Positions 1 through 5,677 of a DNA stretch of 5,677 nucleotides are shown here, in pieces. Position numbers and translations under genes: made by a program. The notes under the pieces are model-generated. The model had not been told where the DNA came from and searched no databases. It saw only the letters and a program-made list of their open reading frames with translations. Every line of letters starts with the position of its first letter. Positions within the stretch are counted from its first letter, which is position 1. The stretch comes from JANSWO01 sp964351875 (lineage in GTDB: Bacteria > Pseudomonadota > Gammaproteobacteria > Pseudomonadales > Azotimanducaceae), in assembly GCA_964351875.1 (NCBI GenBank), contig CAYGQC010000215.1:1-5677 (forward strand). The letters run 5' to 3'.

Positions 1-96
1 CTTATGAACACTGCTGAAACTCAGGCGCTCACCTCTCTTGAGACGGATGAGATGGCAGATGACGACACCGAAACAGGTGCAAACCCGGATGCATAG
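1..96 (+). CDS. 3' end of upstream gene, probably YfgM-like (partial)
   Basis: The frame beginning at base 1 stays open for 31 codons and stops at TAG 94-96. It encodes an acidic, hydrophilic tail rich in Asp, Glu and Thr that ends in NPDA. The tail is too short and too low in complexity for a family assignment. The case for a real gene is context: in Gammaproteobacteria bamB is normally preceded by yfgM, which encodes a membrane-anchored TPR protein of the periplasmic chaperone network. The stop also overlaps the best bamB start (ATG 89) by 8 bases, which suggests translational coupling. The YfgM identity is inferred from synteny only. The acidic extension would be an unusual C-terminus for that family. 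Confidence 0.55.
   Translation, partial: LMNTAETQALTSLETDEMADDDTETGANPDA
75..79 (+). promoter_or_regulatory. Shine-Dalgarno deciding the bamB start
   Basis: AGGTG lies nine bases before ATG 89 and inside the coding end of the upstream gene. It supports ATG 89, which places the Leu-rich signal core right at the N-terminus, over the in-frame TTG 38 or ATG 59. The assignment rests on motif and spacing only. Confidence 0.5.
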
Positions 97-1312
97 ACTT
101 TTACTCCTCACGGCGTCGTCTCTTTTACTGACGGGCTGTAGCTGGTTTAGCTGGCTGCCCTGGGTGGATGGCGATAGCGACGACGAGAAAGCCAAGACCA
201 GACCAGCAAAGCTTGTCGACTTCGATCCGGAGATCAAAGTCAGCAAGGTCTGGGGCGCGCAGGTTGGTGATGGCCTCGGTCGCAAGTACCTGAAGATGTC
301 ACCGGCTGTGTTGGCAGACGCGATTTTCGCGGCAGACGGCTACGGCACTGTTATCGCGTTTGATCGTTTCAGCGGCAAGCGATTGTGGCGTGCGAGCATC
401 GGTGCTGCGGACAAGAGTTCGTTTACGTTCTGGGATCGTCGTGATCCGAGCTTCGTCAGCGGCGGCGTTGGCGCGGCGGATGGCCGCGTCCTGTTGGGCA
501 CTACCGGTGGTGATGTCGTAGCGCTAGCAGCCAAAGATGGCGGCGAAGTGTGGCGTACGAACGTTGGTAGTGAAGTGCTGACAGCTCCCGTTTATGGCGA
601 AGGCCTCTACATCGTGCTCACTATGGACGGACGCATCATCGCGCTCGAAGCCGATTCTGGTGAGCAGCGCTGGGCGTTTGATAATCAAGTGCCGATTCTG
701 ACCCTGCGCGGCTCGGCGCAACCCGTAGTGAGCGGCCCCGTTGTGATCGCTGGTTTTGCCAATGGCATGCTCAATGCCCTGCGGCTGGATACAGGTGAGC
801 CCGTCTGGGAGCATCGGATTCAGATACCGAAGGGGCGAAGCGAACTGGATCGGATGGTCGACATCGATGGCCGCCCGCTCGTCCTGGGTGGCACGGTCTA
901 CGCCGCGAGTTTTCAGGGCCAGATGAAAGCGTTGTCCGCAACCGATGGCCGGCCGCTGTGGGCGCGTGATGCATCGACCTACCTGGATTTGGCCGAAGGC
1001 TACGGGCTTGTCTATATGGCTGATGCGGACGGCAGCATTGTTGCCGTCGATCGCAGCACTGGCGAAGACGCCTGGCGCAACGATCAGCTCGCGCGTCGCG
1101 GCCTCTCGTCGCCGATTGCCTTTTCGAACTATGTAGCTGTTGGTGATGCTGATGGCTACTTGCATGTGCTTGCCCAGAGCGACGGCCGGCTCGTTGGCCG
1201 GCGCAAGCTCGATGGTGACGGCATCACCTCAGCGATGACGGTGGCTGATGGCGTGCTGTTCGCCCTCGGCGACGGCGGCAATCTCATCGCACTCGATCTT
1301 CAGGCACGCTGA
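89..1312 (+). CDS. bamB: Outer membrane protein assembly factor BamB (lipoprotein beta-propeller)
   Basis: BamB is a periplasmic lipoprotein on the inner face of the outer membrane. It binds BamA and helps deliver beta-barrel proteins to the BAM complex. With ATG 89 as start the product has 407 residues (E. coli BamB has 392). A short lipoprotein signal has one Arg, a Leu-rich core and lipobox LLTGC, so the lipidated Cys is residue 17. The tryptophan-docking motifs of a PQQ-like propeller recur at about 91-100, 146-155, 186-195, 231-240, 282-291, 320-329 and 361-370. A last strand at 396-407 closes an eight-bladed ring. The LTLRG loop (204-208) and DRMVDID (254-260) match the E. coli segments holding L192/L194/R195 and D246/D248, known to affect BamA binding. 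A TTG at 38 in frame would give 424 residues, but that adds 17 charged residues before the signal peptide. ATG 89 has AGGTG at 75-79 as a ribosome binding site, so I prefer it. Confidence 0.95.
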   Translation: MHRLLLLTASSLLLTGCSWFSWLPWVDGDSDDEKAKTRPAKLVDFDPEIKVSKVWGAQVGDGLGRKYLKMSPAVLADAIFAADGYGTVIAFDRFSGKRLWRASIGAADKSSFTFWDRRDPSFVSGGVGAADGRVLLGTTGGDVVALAAKDGGEVWRTNVGSEVLTAPVYGEGLYIVLTMDGRIIALEADSGEQRWAFDNQVPILTLRGSAQPVVSGPVVIAGFANGMLNALRLDTGEPVWEHRIQIPKGRSELDRMVDIDGRPLVLGGTVYAASFQGQMKALSATDGRPLWARDASTYLDLAEGYGLVYMADADGSIVAVDRSTGEDAWRNDQLARRGLSSPIAFSNYVAVGDADGYLHVLAQSDGRLVGRRKLDGDGITSAMTVADGVLFALGDGGNLIALDLQAR

Positions 1313-1327
1313 CCGCGCGGCGGTGCT

Positions 1328-2704
1328 ATGACAACGGTCTTTGCCCTTGTCGGGCGCCCCAACGTCGGGAAATCGACGCTTTTTAACCGCCTCACGGGGC
1401 GGCGCGACGCGCTCGTGGCTAATGAGCCCGGGCTGACTCGCGACCGTCGCTATGGCCAGGCTGTTCTGGATGAGCGGCCAGTGTTGCTCATCGACTGCGG
1501 TGGTCTATCCGAGGACGCGGATGAGCTTGCAGCGCTTATGGGTGACCAGGTTCGCCAGGCGATCAGCGAAGCGGATCACGTGCTGTTTCTTGTCGATGCC
1601 CGGGCTGGGCTCGCGGGCCAGGATCACGACATAGCCGACTATCTGCGCCGTCAAGACGTCGATGTCACGCTTGTGCTGAACAAGTCAGATGGTGTCAGCG
1701 AATACGGCATGTCCGAGTTTGCAGAGCTGGGTTTCGGTTCCGGACATGCCATATCTGCATCCCACGGGCGCGGTATTGGGCTGCTTTCCGAAGCACTGGC
1801 GCCGCACATCCAGGACGAAGAACCCGGAGGTTCTTCGATCAAACACGGCGTCCGCGTTGCAATCGTCGGGCGACCGAACGTGGGCAAATCGACGCTGGTA
1901 AACCGCCTTCTCGGTGAAGACCGACAGGTCGTGTTTGACATGCCCGGCACGACTCGAGATTCCATCGAGCTGCCATTTGAACATCGAGGCGAGCCTTTCA
2001 CGCTCATCGATACCGCAGGTATTCGGCGCAAAGGCCGGGTCGAAGGCGTGGCTGAGAAGTTTTCGGTGGTGAAAGCCCTGGACGCCATGCACACAGCGGA
2101 AGTGTCGATCCTCGTGCTGGATGCGCGAGAGGGCATGGTCGATCAGGACCTTCATTTGCTGAGCTTTGCACTTGATGCCGGCTGTGGCTTGCTCATCGCT
2201 GTCAATAAGTGGGATGGCATGACCGAGGACGACAAAGAGGCGGTCAAGCGCGAGCTCGACCGACGCCTGGTGTTTGCGCCCTGGATCAAAGTTCACTTTA
2301 TCTCAGCTTTGCACGGCACCGGTGTCGGCAAGCTCATGGGCACGGTGGTGAACATCTATAACAAAGGCTCGTTTGATGTTGCGACCTCTGCGATAACACG
2401 CGTTCTCGAACGCGCGGTTGATGCACACCCGCCGCCGATGTCGCGAGGGAGGGCGATCAAGCTGCGCTTCGCCCACAAAGCCGGCGAGCATCCGCCGCGC
2501 ATTGCCATACACGGCAACCAGACCGACAAACTGTCGGCTAGCTATGTTCGTTATCTCGAAAACGCTTTTCGCAAGGCGTTCAAGCTCGATGGTGTGCCGA
2601 TTCGCATTGACTTAAAGAAGGGTGTAAATCCTTATGAAGGCAAGCGGAACCAGCTAACGCCTCGGCAGGAAAAGCAGCGCCAACGAATTCGCAAGCGCAA
2701 GTAG
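1328..2704 (+). CDS. der: Ribosome biogenesis GTPase Der (EngA), double-GTPase
   Basis: Der is an essential GTPase of late 50S ribosomal subunit assembly, with two tandem G domains and a KH-like C-terminal domain. The product has 458 residues, within the usual bacterial range of about 430-500. G domain 1 shows the P-loop GRPNVGKST at 9-17, G3 as DCGG at 56-59, G4 as NKSD at 118-121 and a G5-like SASHGRG at 143-149. G domain 2 shows a second GRPNVGKST at 181-189, the PGTTRD switch I at 206-211, DTAG at 228-231, NKWD at 293-296 and SALHG at 326-330. The KH-like domain runs from about 350 to 440, and a basic tail ends in RQRIRKRK. The gene starts 15 bases after bamB, so co-transcription is likely. 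The upstream GGCGGTG (1319-1325) is only a weak ribosome binding site. The one oddity is Cys in G3 of domain 1, where Thr is usual (DTGG). Confidence 0.97.
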   Translation: MTTVFALVGRPNVGKSTLFNRLTGRRDALVANEPGLTRDRRYGQAVLDERPVLLIDCGGLSEDADELAALMGDQVRQAISEADHVLFLVDARAGLAGQDHDIADYLRRQDVDVTLVLNKSDGVSEYGMSEFAELGFGSGHAISASHGRGIGLLSEALAPHIQDEEPGGSSIKHGVRVAIVGRPNVGKSTLVNRLLGEDRQVVFDMPGTTRDSIELPFEHRGEPFTLIDTAGIRRKGRVEGVAEKFSVVKALDAMHTAEVSILVLDAREGMVDQDLHLLSFALDAGCGLLIAVNKWDGMTEDDKEAVKRELDRRLVFAPWIKVHFISALHGTGVGKLMGTVVNIYNKGSFDVATSAITRVLERAVDAHPPPMSRGRAIKLRFAHKAGEHPPRIAIHGNQTDKLSASYVRYLENAFRKAFKLDGVPIRIDLKKGVNPYEGKRNQLTPRQEKQRQRIRKRK

Positions 2705-2985
2705 TTCGGCTGGCATTTGCCGGCTTGACCGATGTCTGAACCGACAGATGGTCCCAGAGCGCTTTCAAAGCGGGCGTCCGTGAAGGTGTAGAACTAAAGG
2801 CGCTTTCGACGCCAATCCGCCGCTCGCACAATGGGCAGAGTTCAAGTTCAAATTAGCTTCGACAAGTCATTTTGAGTCAATGAATTGAGGGACCTCGACG
2901 AAGGTCCAACACCAATAGCCAACGAATTGGGCGTTCCGTAACGACATAGATTCTGAGGGCAGCAAAGACGTTCGACAGCATGTTG
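2705..2985. other. Intergenic gap between der and the lysR 3' end
   Basis: This 281-base stretch separates two genes whose 3' ends face each other. I find no frame with a credible start, ribosome binding site and protein-like composition. It holds small dyads: CGCTTT/AAAGCG at 2760-2772, GGCG/CGCC at 2799-2813 and GGACCT/AGGTCC at 2890-2907. There is also a tandem GTTCAA pair at 2840-2851. The part at 2841-2900 is AT-rich (24 of 60 bases are G or C) compared with der. None of the hairpins carries a T-run, so bidirectional termination is plausible but unproven. Remnants of an older gene cannot be excluded. Confidence 0.5.
2708..2725 (+). terminator. Possible weak hairpin terminator after der
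   Basis: Immediately after the der stop codon, GCTGGC (2709-2714) and GCCGGC (2719-2724) pair around an ATTT loop with one G-U wobble. A further G-U pair sits at the base. No T-run follows, only TTG, so this is not a textbook intrinsic terminator. It is listed for its position at the end of the bamB-der unit. Confidence 0.3.
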
Positions 2986-3873
2986 CTAACTGAGGCCATC
3001 AGATAACAGGTCAAAAACCAACCGTATTCGCGGGTTGGTTCGCAACTCGCGGTGTGCAACCAGCCAGGTTTCAATTTGTAACGGCTCCAGCGCCGGCCAA
3101 GGCTCTTCAAGCTCCGGATACCTTTTGGCAACTTCCGTCGGCAGAAAGCCCACCCCAAACCCCTGCCGTAGCAATTCAAGCAACACAGTTCCGCTGACCG
3201 CGACAAAGTTGAAGCTTGCCGTGGTGAGCTCAATCCCTAGCCCCATTAGCGGGCCAATCAACCACTCTGGATCTTCAGCTCCCACAAACTGCATGTTGGC
3301 CAGATCGGACAAATGTTTCGGGCGGCCCACTTCTTTGATGTATGCGGAAGATGCATAGAGCCGCGCCGCGGTAGCACCCACGCGCTTGGCGATGAGGTTG
3401 CCCTCCTGCGGGCGGGTGTGGCGGATTGCAATGTCTGCCTCGCGGCGCAGCAGATCGCTAAGCTGGTTAGAGGTGACCAGTTCGATCTTAAGCTCGGGTG
3501 CTTTAGTGCGCAGTTGTTTCAGAATGGGCAACAGGTAATGGGTTGCCATCATCTCGGTGGAGGTAATTGCGACGTGTCCGGTGATGGTCTCTGACTGACC
3601 GGTAGCGGCGATAGAGATGCGGTCGGCCGCATCCCCCATGCTGCGAAAGTGCTCTAACAATTCCGTGCCAGGCTGGGTTAGCAGCAAAGCGCGCGGTGTC
3701 CGTTCGAAAAGGGTTACGCCAAGGGTTTCCTCCAAGCCTGCCACCTGGCGACTGAGCGTCGGCTGGGTTAACCCAAGCGCTCGCGCAGCGGCAGATAGTG
3801 ACCCCTCTTCTGCTGTCACCAGAAACGCGCGCGCCTGATTCCAATCAAATACCGTTCTTTGCCACCTTGTCAT
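2986..3873 (-). CDS. LysR-type transcriptional regulator
   Basis: This 295-residue protein has normal LTTR length and layout. The N-terminal winged helix-turn-helix spans about 10-69. The family hallmark is clear: FDWNQARAFLVTAEEGSLSAAA leads into ARALGLTQPTLSRQVAGLE, then LGVTLFER at 51-58. A linker helix follows at about 60-90. The periplasmic-binding-protein-like effector domain runs from about 95 to 290, with a typical ADIAIR strand near 146-151 and a VSGTVLLELLRQGFGVGFLP segment at about 226-245. The effector and DNA site are unknown. The only usable start is ATG at 3873-3871, and no purine-rich ribosome binding site precedes it. The gene diverges from a methyltransferase gene with 98 bases between the starts. 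That is the classical LTTR arrangement and points to control of the neighbour and of itself. The repeated motifs in the gap are candidate binding sites. Confidence 0.93.
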   Translation of the reverse strand: MTRWQRTVFDWNQARAFLVTAEEGSLSAAARALGLTQPTLSRQVAGLEETLGVTLFERTPRALLLTQPGTELLEHFRSMGDAADRISIAATGQSETITGHVAITSTEMMATHYLLPILKQLRTKAPELKIELVTSNQLSDLLRREADIAIRHTRPQEGNLIAKRVGATAARLYASSAYIKEVGRPKHLSDLANMQFVGAEDPEWLIGPLMGLGIELTTASFNFVAVSGTVLLELLRQGFGVGFLPTEVAKRYPELEEPWPALEPLQIETWLVAHRELRTNPRIRLVFDLLSDGLS

Positions 3874-3892
3874 TTACGTATACCAGACCAAC

Positions 3893-3922
3893 TTAACTAA
3901 GCAATTTCGTATGCACTAGATG
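3893..3922 (+). promoter_or_regulatory. Possible promoter of the methyltransferase unit
   Basis: TTAACT (3893-3898) and TAGATG (3917-3922), 18 bases apart, are a poor but positionally sensible -35/-10 pair (4 of 6 and 3 of 6 consensus bases). Transcription would begin near 3929, inside the 3921-3950 dyad, giving a leader of about 40 bases. The surrounding stretch 3871-3930 has only 21 G or C in 60 bases, as expected of a promoter region. A regulator that activates this promoter could compensate for the weak consensus. Confidence 0.2.
3899..3904 (-). promoter_or_regulatory. Possible -35 element for lysR
   Basis: On the - strand TTGCTT (3904-3899) is followed after 16 bases by TATACG (3882-3877), a rough -35/-10 pair (3 of 6 and 4 of 6 consensus bases). 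The -10 ends three bases before the ATG, so transcription would begin at or just inside the start codon. This fits the lack of a Shine-Dalgarno sequence, but the match is weak. The -35 overlaps one copy of the repeated TAAGCAA motif, so a bound regulator could block it. Confidence 0.2.
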
Positions 3923-3950
3923 TTGCTTATCCTGCCGGAAATTAGCAACA
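3921..3950. promoter_or_regulatory. Inverted repeat, candidate operator of the LysR regulator
   Basis: TGTTGCTTAT (3921-3930) and ATTAGCAACA (3941-3950) are inverted copies that match at 9 of 10 bases, separated by exactly 10 bases. The dyad lies between the divergent lysR and methyltransferase starts, 21 bases before the methyltransferase ATG and 47 bases before the lysR ATG. LTTR proteins usually bind interrupted dyads in such gaps. The same core recurs as TAAGCAA at 3898-3904 and, less exactly, as TTAGCAC at 3956-3962, giving several half-sites in under 70 bases. That this regulator binds here is inferred from position and symmetry. Confidence 0.55.
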
Positions 3951-3971
3951 GACAGTTAGCACGCACTAAGT

Positions 3972-4700
3972 ATGAGCTCCCTTCACGACAGCAATGACAC
4001 GATTCCCGTGACCAGCCGACGAATCGGCTCCTGGCAGGTCTCGATAAGCCGGTGCCCTCTACCACCTGGGCAATTGGCCAACCGCTACGACGCTATAGCC
4101 ATAGACTGGGAACGAACTGCCTGGCGCTACCAGCTTGAGAAAGCGTATCAAGAGCCACTCTTTGCCAGCGGCGCGCCGGCTGTACTGGAGGACATTTCCA
4201 GCGAAGCACAGGTGTTGGACTGCGGTATCGGCAGCGGCAGCCTGTCAATAGCATTGCACCGTTTGCTGCCAGAACGTGGCAACTGGCACGGCATAGACGC
4301 ATCTTCAGAAATGCTGAACACCGCGGAAACGGTACTGCGGCGTGCGGGCATGGCGGTCAATCTCAAACAAGCTAATGTCCAGGCCATCCCTTACCCGGAT
4401 GCGTCCTTCGACATGGTCATGGCTGCCCATGTACTCGAGCACCTTCCCCACCCCTACCGCGCGCTAAAAGAAATGGTGCGTGTACTGAAACCCGGCGGAA
4501 ATTTATTCGTCTGTATGACTAGACGGTCTCTTTTCGGCGCGCTGATTCAAATGCGCTGGCGCACCTGGGCGGTCACAGAACCCCAGGGAGTGGCCTGGCT
4601 GCGCGCCTGCGAGCTCTCAGACATCGGGCTCAGCCGCGTCAATCTGGGCCGGTTCGCAGGTTGGGGCAGCACAGCATTCTGGGCCAGACGGCCTCGTTGA
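3972..4700 (+). CDS. Class I SAM-dependent methyltransferase (Methyltransf_11-like)
   Basis: The product has 242 residues and one Rossmann-fold methyltransferase domain, with no signal peptide or membrane helix, so it is probably cytoplasmic. Motif I, VLDCGIGSGS (81-90), is the glycine-rich SAM loop. GIDAS (107-111) carries the acidic residue (D109) expected to hold the ribose hydroxyls. QANVQAIPYPDASFDMV (133-149) and AAHVLEHLPHPYRALKEMVR (151-170), then VLKPGGNLFV (171-180), give the later motifs of the UbiE/Methyltransf_11 type. An N-terminal region of about 75 residues, with an Arg-Tyr-Asp and Trp-rich segment near 38-52, probably forms the substrate lid. The substrate cannot be told from sequence. 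No good Shine-Dalgarno precedes ATG 3972, but no better start is available. The gene diverges from lysR and is followed after 39 bases by the DUF2306-type gene, probably in one transcript. Confidence 0.88.
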   Translation: MSSLHDSNDTIPVTSRRIGSWQVSISRCPLPPGQLANRYDAIAIDWERTAWRYQLEKAYQEPLFASGAPAVLEDISSEAQVLDCGIGSGSLSIALHRLLPERGNWHGIDASSEMLNTAETVLRRAGMAVNLKQANVQAIPYPDASFDMVMAAHVLEHLPHPYRALKEMVRVLKPGGNLFVCMTRRSLFGALIQMRWRTWAVTEPQGVAWLRACELSDIGLSRVNLGRFAGWGSTAFWARRPR

Positions 4701-4739
4701 CCACATTCATCAACTAATCAATCTGGATTCGAACCGTTC

Positions 4740-5432
4740 ATGAAGTCCATCAGCAAATCTGAAAAAATTCTTTTCGTCGCATTGGTCACTTTTTCTTTCA
4801 TTCCCGCATTTGGCGGCTTGTTTAGGATTCTCGAACTAGCGGGAGGACCGGCTTTGGGTCTCCCGGAAAACCCACGAGCGTTGATGACGCCCGTGACTAT
4901 TGGTCTGCACATACTGAGTAGTGCCATTTTCTGTATTGCGGGAGCGCTACAGTTTTTACCTAGCCTCAGACGCGCTAGTACCCATCGCTTCATCGGCCGA
5001 GTCGTTGCGCCGTCAGGCTGTCTTTCTGCCGCTTCAGGATTGTGGATGACCCATTTTTTCAATTTCCCCACAGAATTGCAGGGCGGCCTGCTGTACGGCG
5101 TACGGATGATTTTAGGCTTGTCTATGATCGGCCTGATCGCCTGGGCGTTGATGGTCATTCGCTCCCACAATCACCTCCAGCACGGTGCCTCTATGCTGCG
5201 CGCCTATGCTATCGGCCAGGGGGCGTCGACCCAGGCATTTATCGGCATTGGCTGGATGATCTTTACCGGTATCGAACTGCAGGGGCCGCTGCGCGATGGT
5301 CTGATGGTGACGTCCTGGGCTATCAATCTGCTCGCAGCAGAGTGGTTGATATGGAGGTTTCTGCGCCGAGGCGCGAACAAAATTTCCGTGAGCCGCGTCA
5401 GCACCGTGCCGACCAAATCGCTGGCTCAATAG
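4740..5432 (+). CDS. DUF2306-type integral membrane protein, function unknown
   Basis: The product has 230 residues and six predicted transmembrane helices, at about 10-29, 52-72, 87-105, 118-140, 158-178 and 186-206. Positive charges cluster in the loops at 77-88, 141-154 and 208-214, which places both termini in the cytoplasm. I assign it to DUF2306 by the pattern around helix 2: a His at 57, then GALQFLPSLR (68-77) and THRFIGRV (81-88), matching the family's H...G..Q..p.lR...HR..GR signature. The later HGASMLRAYA (148-157) resembles the family's second conserved segment. No biochemical role is established for the family as far as I know. The conserved His and Arg residues at membrane faces could bind a cofactor or lipid, but that is speculation. 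The gene starts 39 bases after the methyltransferase stop, which suggests co-transcription. No clear ribosome binding site is seen. Confidence 0.82.
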   Translation: MKSISKSEKILFVALVTFSFIPAFGGLFRILELAGGPALGLPENPRALMTPVTIGLHILSSAIFCIAGALQFLPSLRRASTHRFIGRVVAPSGCLSAASGLWMTHFFNFPTELQGGLLYGVRMILGLSMIGLIAWALMVIRSHNHLQHGASMLRAYAIGQGASTQAFIGIGWMIFTGIELQGPLRDGLMVTSWAINLLAAEWLIWRFLRRGANKISVSRVSTVPTKSLAQ

Positions 5433-5677
5433 TCTCGGGGAGAAACAAGAAGGATATGTGCAAGTTAACCCCTACCGGAGCAAGGCGAACGCCGCTTCCA
5501 AAGCCCGCTGAGCCAGGGCGTCGCCCGATCGCAAAGTGGTCGCTTGTGGCTGAAAGGAGCGCCTCTCAGCCTGTTGACTAGATGTACTTGAACGTCCGCT
5601 TTACCGTTTAGCCCCAATCGGGGTCGACACTTGCCGTCAGATCGAAATCAACGATTTCAGCTCACCTTCGTCAGCGA
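5433..5677. other. Non-coding tail with small dyads
   Basis: After the DUF2306 stop I see 245 bases without a gene I can support. Dyads include GGCG/CGCC around AA at about 5484-5493, GGGC/GCCC at 5516-5526, CCCC/GGGG around AATC at 5612-5623 and a perfect GAAATC/GATTTC around AAC at 5644-5658. None is followed by a clear T-run, so no terminator is called. A 42-codon frame begins at ATG 5456, but its AAGGA lies only one base upstream. The region may be intergenic DNA before a gene that lies outside the window. Confidence 0.45.
5644..5658. repeat. Perfect 6-bp inverted repeat near the window edge
   Basis: GAAATC and GATTTC flank AAC as a perfect hairpin. It is not followed by a T-run on either strand. 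It could be a protein-binding dyad or chance, and the window ends 19 bases later, so the context is missing. Confidence 0.35.

Noticed and set aside
524..1165. 213-codon frame on the - strand inside bamB
   Set aside because: It lies wholly antisense to a well-supported BamB coding region, shows no recognisable domain, and is explained by the GC-rich codon use of bamB.
1685..2296. 203-codon frame on the - strand inside der
   Set aside because: It is antisense to Der, whose motifs cover the region. The predicted product has no family-like pattern.
2580..2831. 83-codon frame on the - strand across the der 3' end
   Set aside because: Half of it is antisense to der, and the rest has no ribosome binding site or protein-like pattern that I recognise.
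2890..2907. GGACCT/AGGTCC hairpin as a lysR terminator
   Set aside because: The dyad is perfect, but no T-run follows on the - strand, so intrinsic termination is not supported.
5042..5581. 179-codon frame on the + strand overlapping the DUF2306-type gene
   Set aside because: Its first two thirds overlap the membrane protein in another frame, and it is rich in Arg, Pro and Asp like a frame shadow.
5456..5581. 42-codon frame with AAGGA just before its ATG
   Set aside because: The spacing between AAGGA and ATG is one base, too short for normal initiation. The product is Pro/Arg-rich with no recognisable feature.
5637..5675. Possible C-terminal end of a converging gene on the - strand (about 12 codons then TGA)
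   Set aside because: Twelve open codons at the window edge are expected by chance, and no family can be recognised.
1..5677. CRISPR array, tRNA or rRNA gene, insertion sequence, toxin-antitoxin or defence genes
   Set aside because: I saw no regularly spaced repeats, no tRNA-like folds, no transposase motifs, and no paired small genes or defence domains on either strand.

Overview
The window looks like chromosomal DNA of a gammaproteobacterium of moderately high GC content. In the first 60 bases of der, 37 of 60 are G or C. The strongest taxonomic clue is gene order: the tail of an upstream gene, then bamB, then der, all closely packed on the + strand. This is the hisS-yfgM-bamB-der arrangement typical of Gammaproteobacteria. 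I cannot name the genus from this sequence alone.

Layout. Positions 1-96 hold the last codons of an upstream gene, by position probably a YfgM-like protein. Positions 89-1312 encode BamB, the lipoprotein beta-propeller of the outer-membrane protein assembly complex. Its best start overlaps the upstream stop codon. Positions 1328-2704 encode Der (EngA), the double-GTPase ribosome assembly factor, 15 bases after bamB. Positions 2705-2985 form a 281-base gap with weak hairpins and no credible gene.

The second half is an accessory-looking module. A LysR-type regulator (2986-3873, - strand) is divergent from a class I SAM-dependent methyltransferase (3972-4700, + strand). A six-helix membrane protein of the DUF2306 type (4740-5432, + strand) follows the methyltransferase. 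The 98-base divergent intergenic region is AT-rich and holds three near-identical 7-base motifs plus a weaker fourth. Two of them form a 10-bp inverted repeat, which makes it a good candidate operator for the regulator. The last 245 bases (5433-5677) contain only small dyads and no gene I can support.

How the genes work together. bamB and der are housekeeping genes that are neighbours by conserved synteny rather than shared pathway. The inferred logic of the second half is that the LysR protein controls itself and the methyltransferase-DUF2306 pair in response to an unknown small molecule. I see no convincing sign of a defence system, mobile element or CRISPR array. The least explained part is the LysR / methyltransferase / DUF2306 module and its repeated operator motif.
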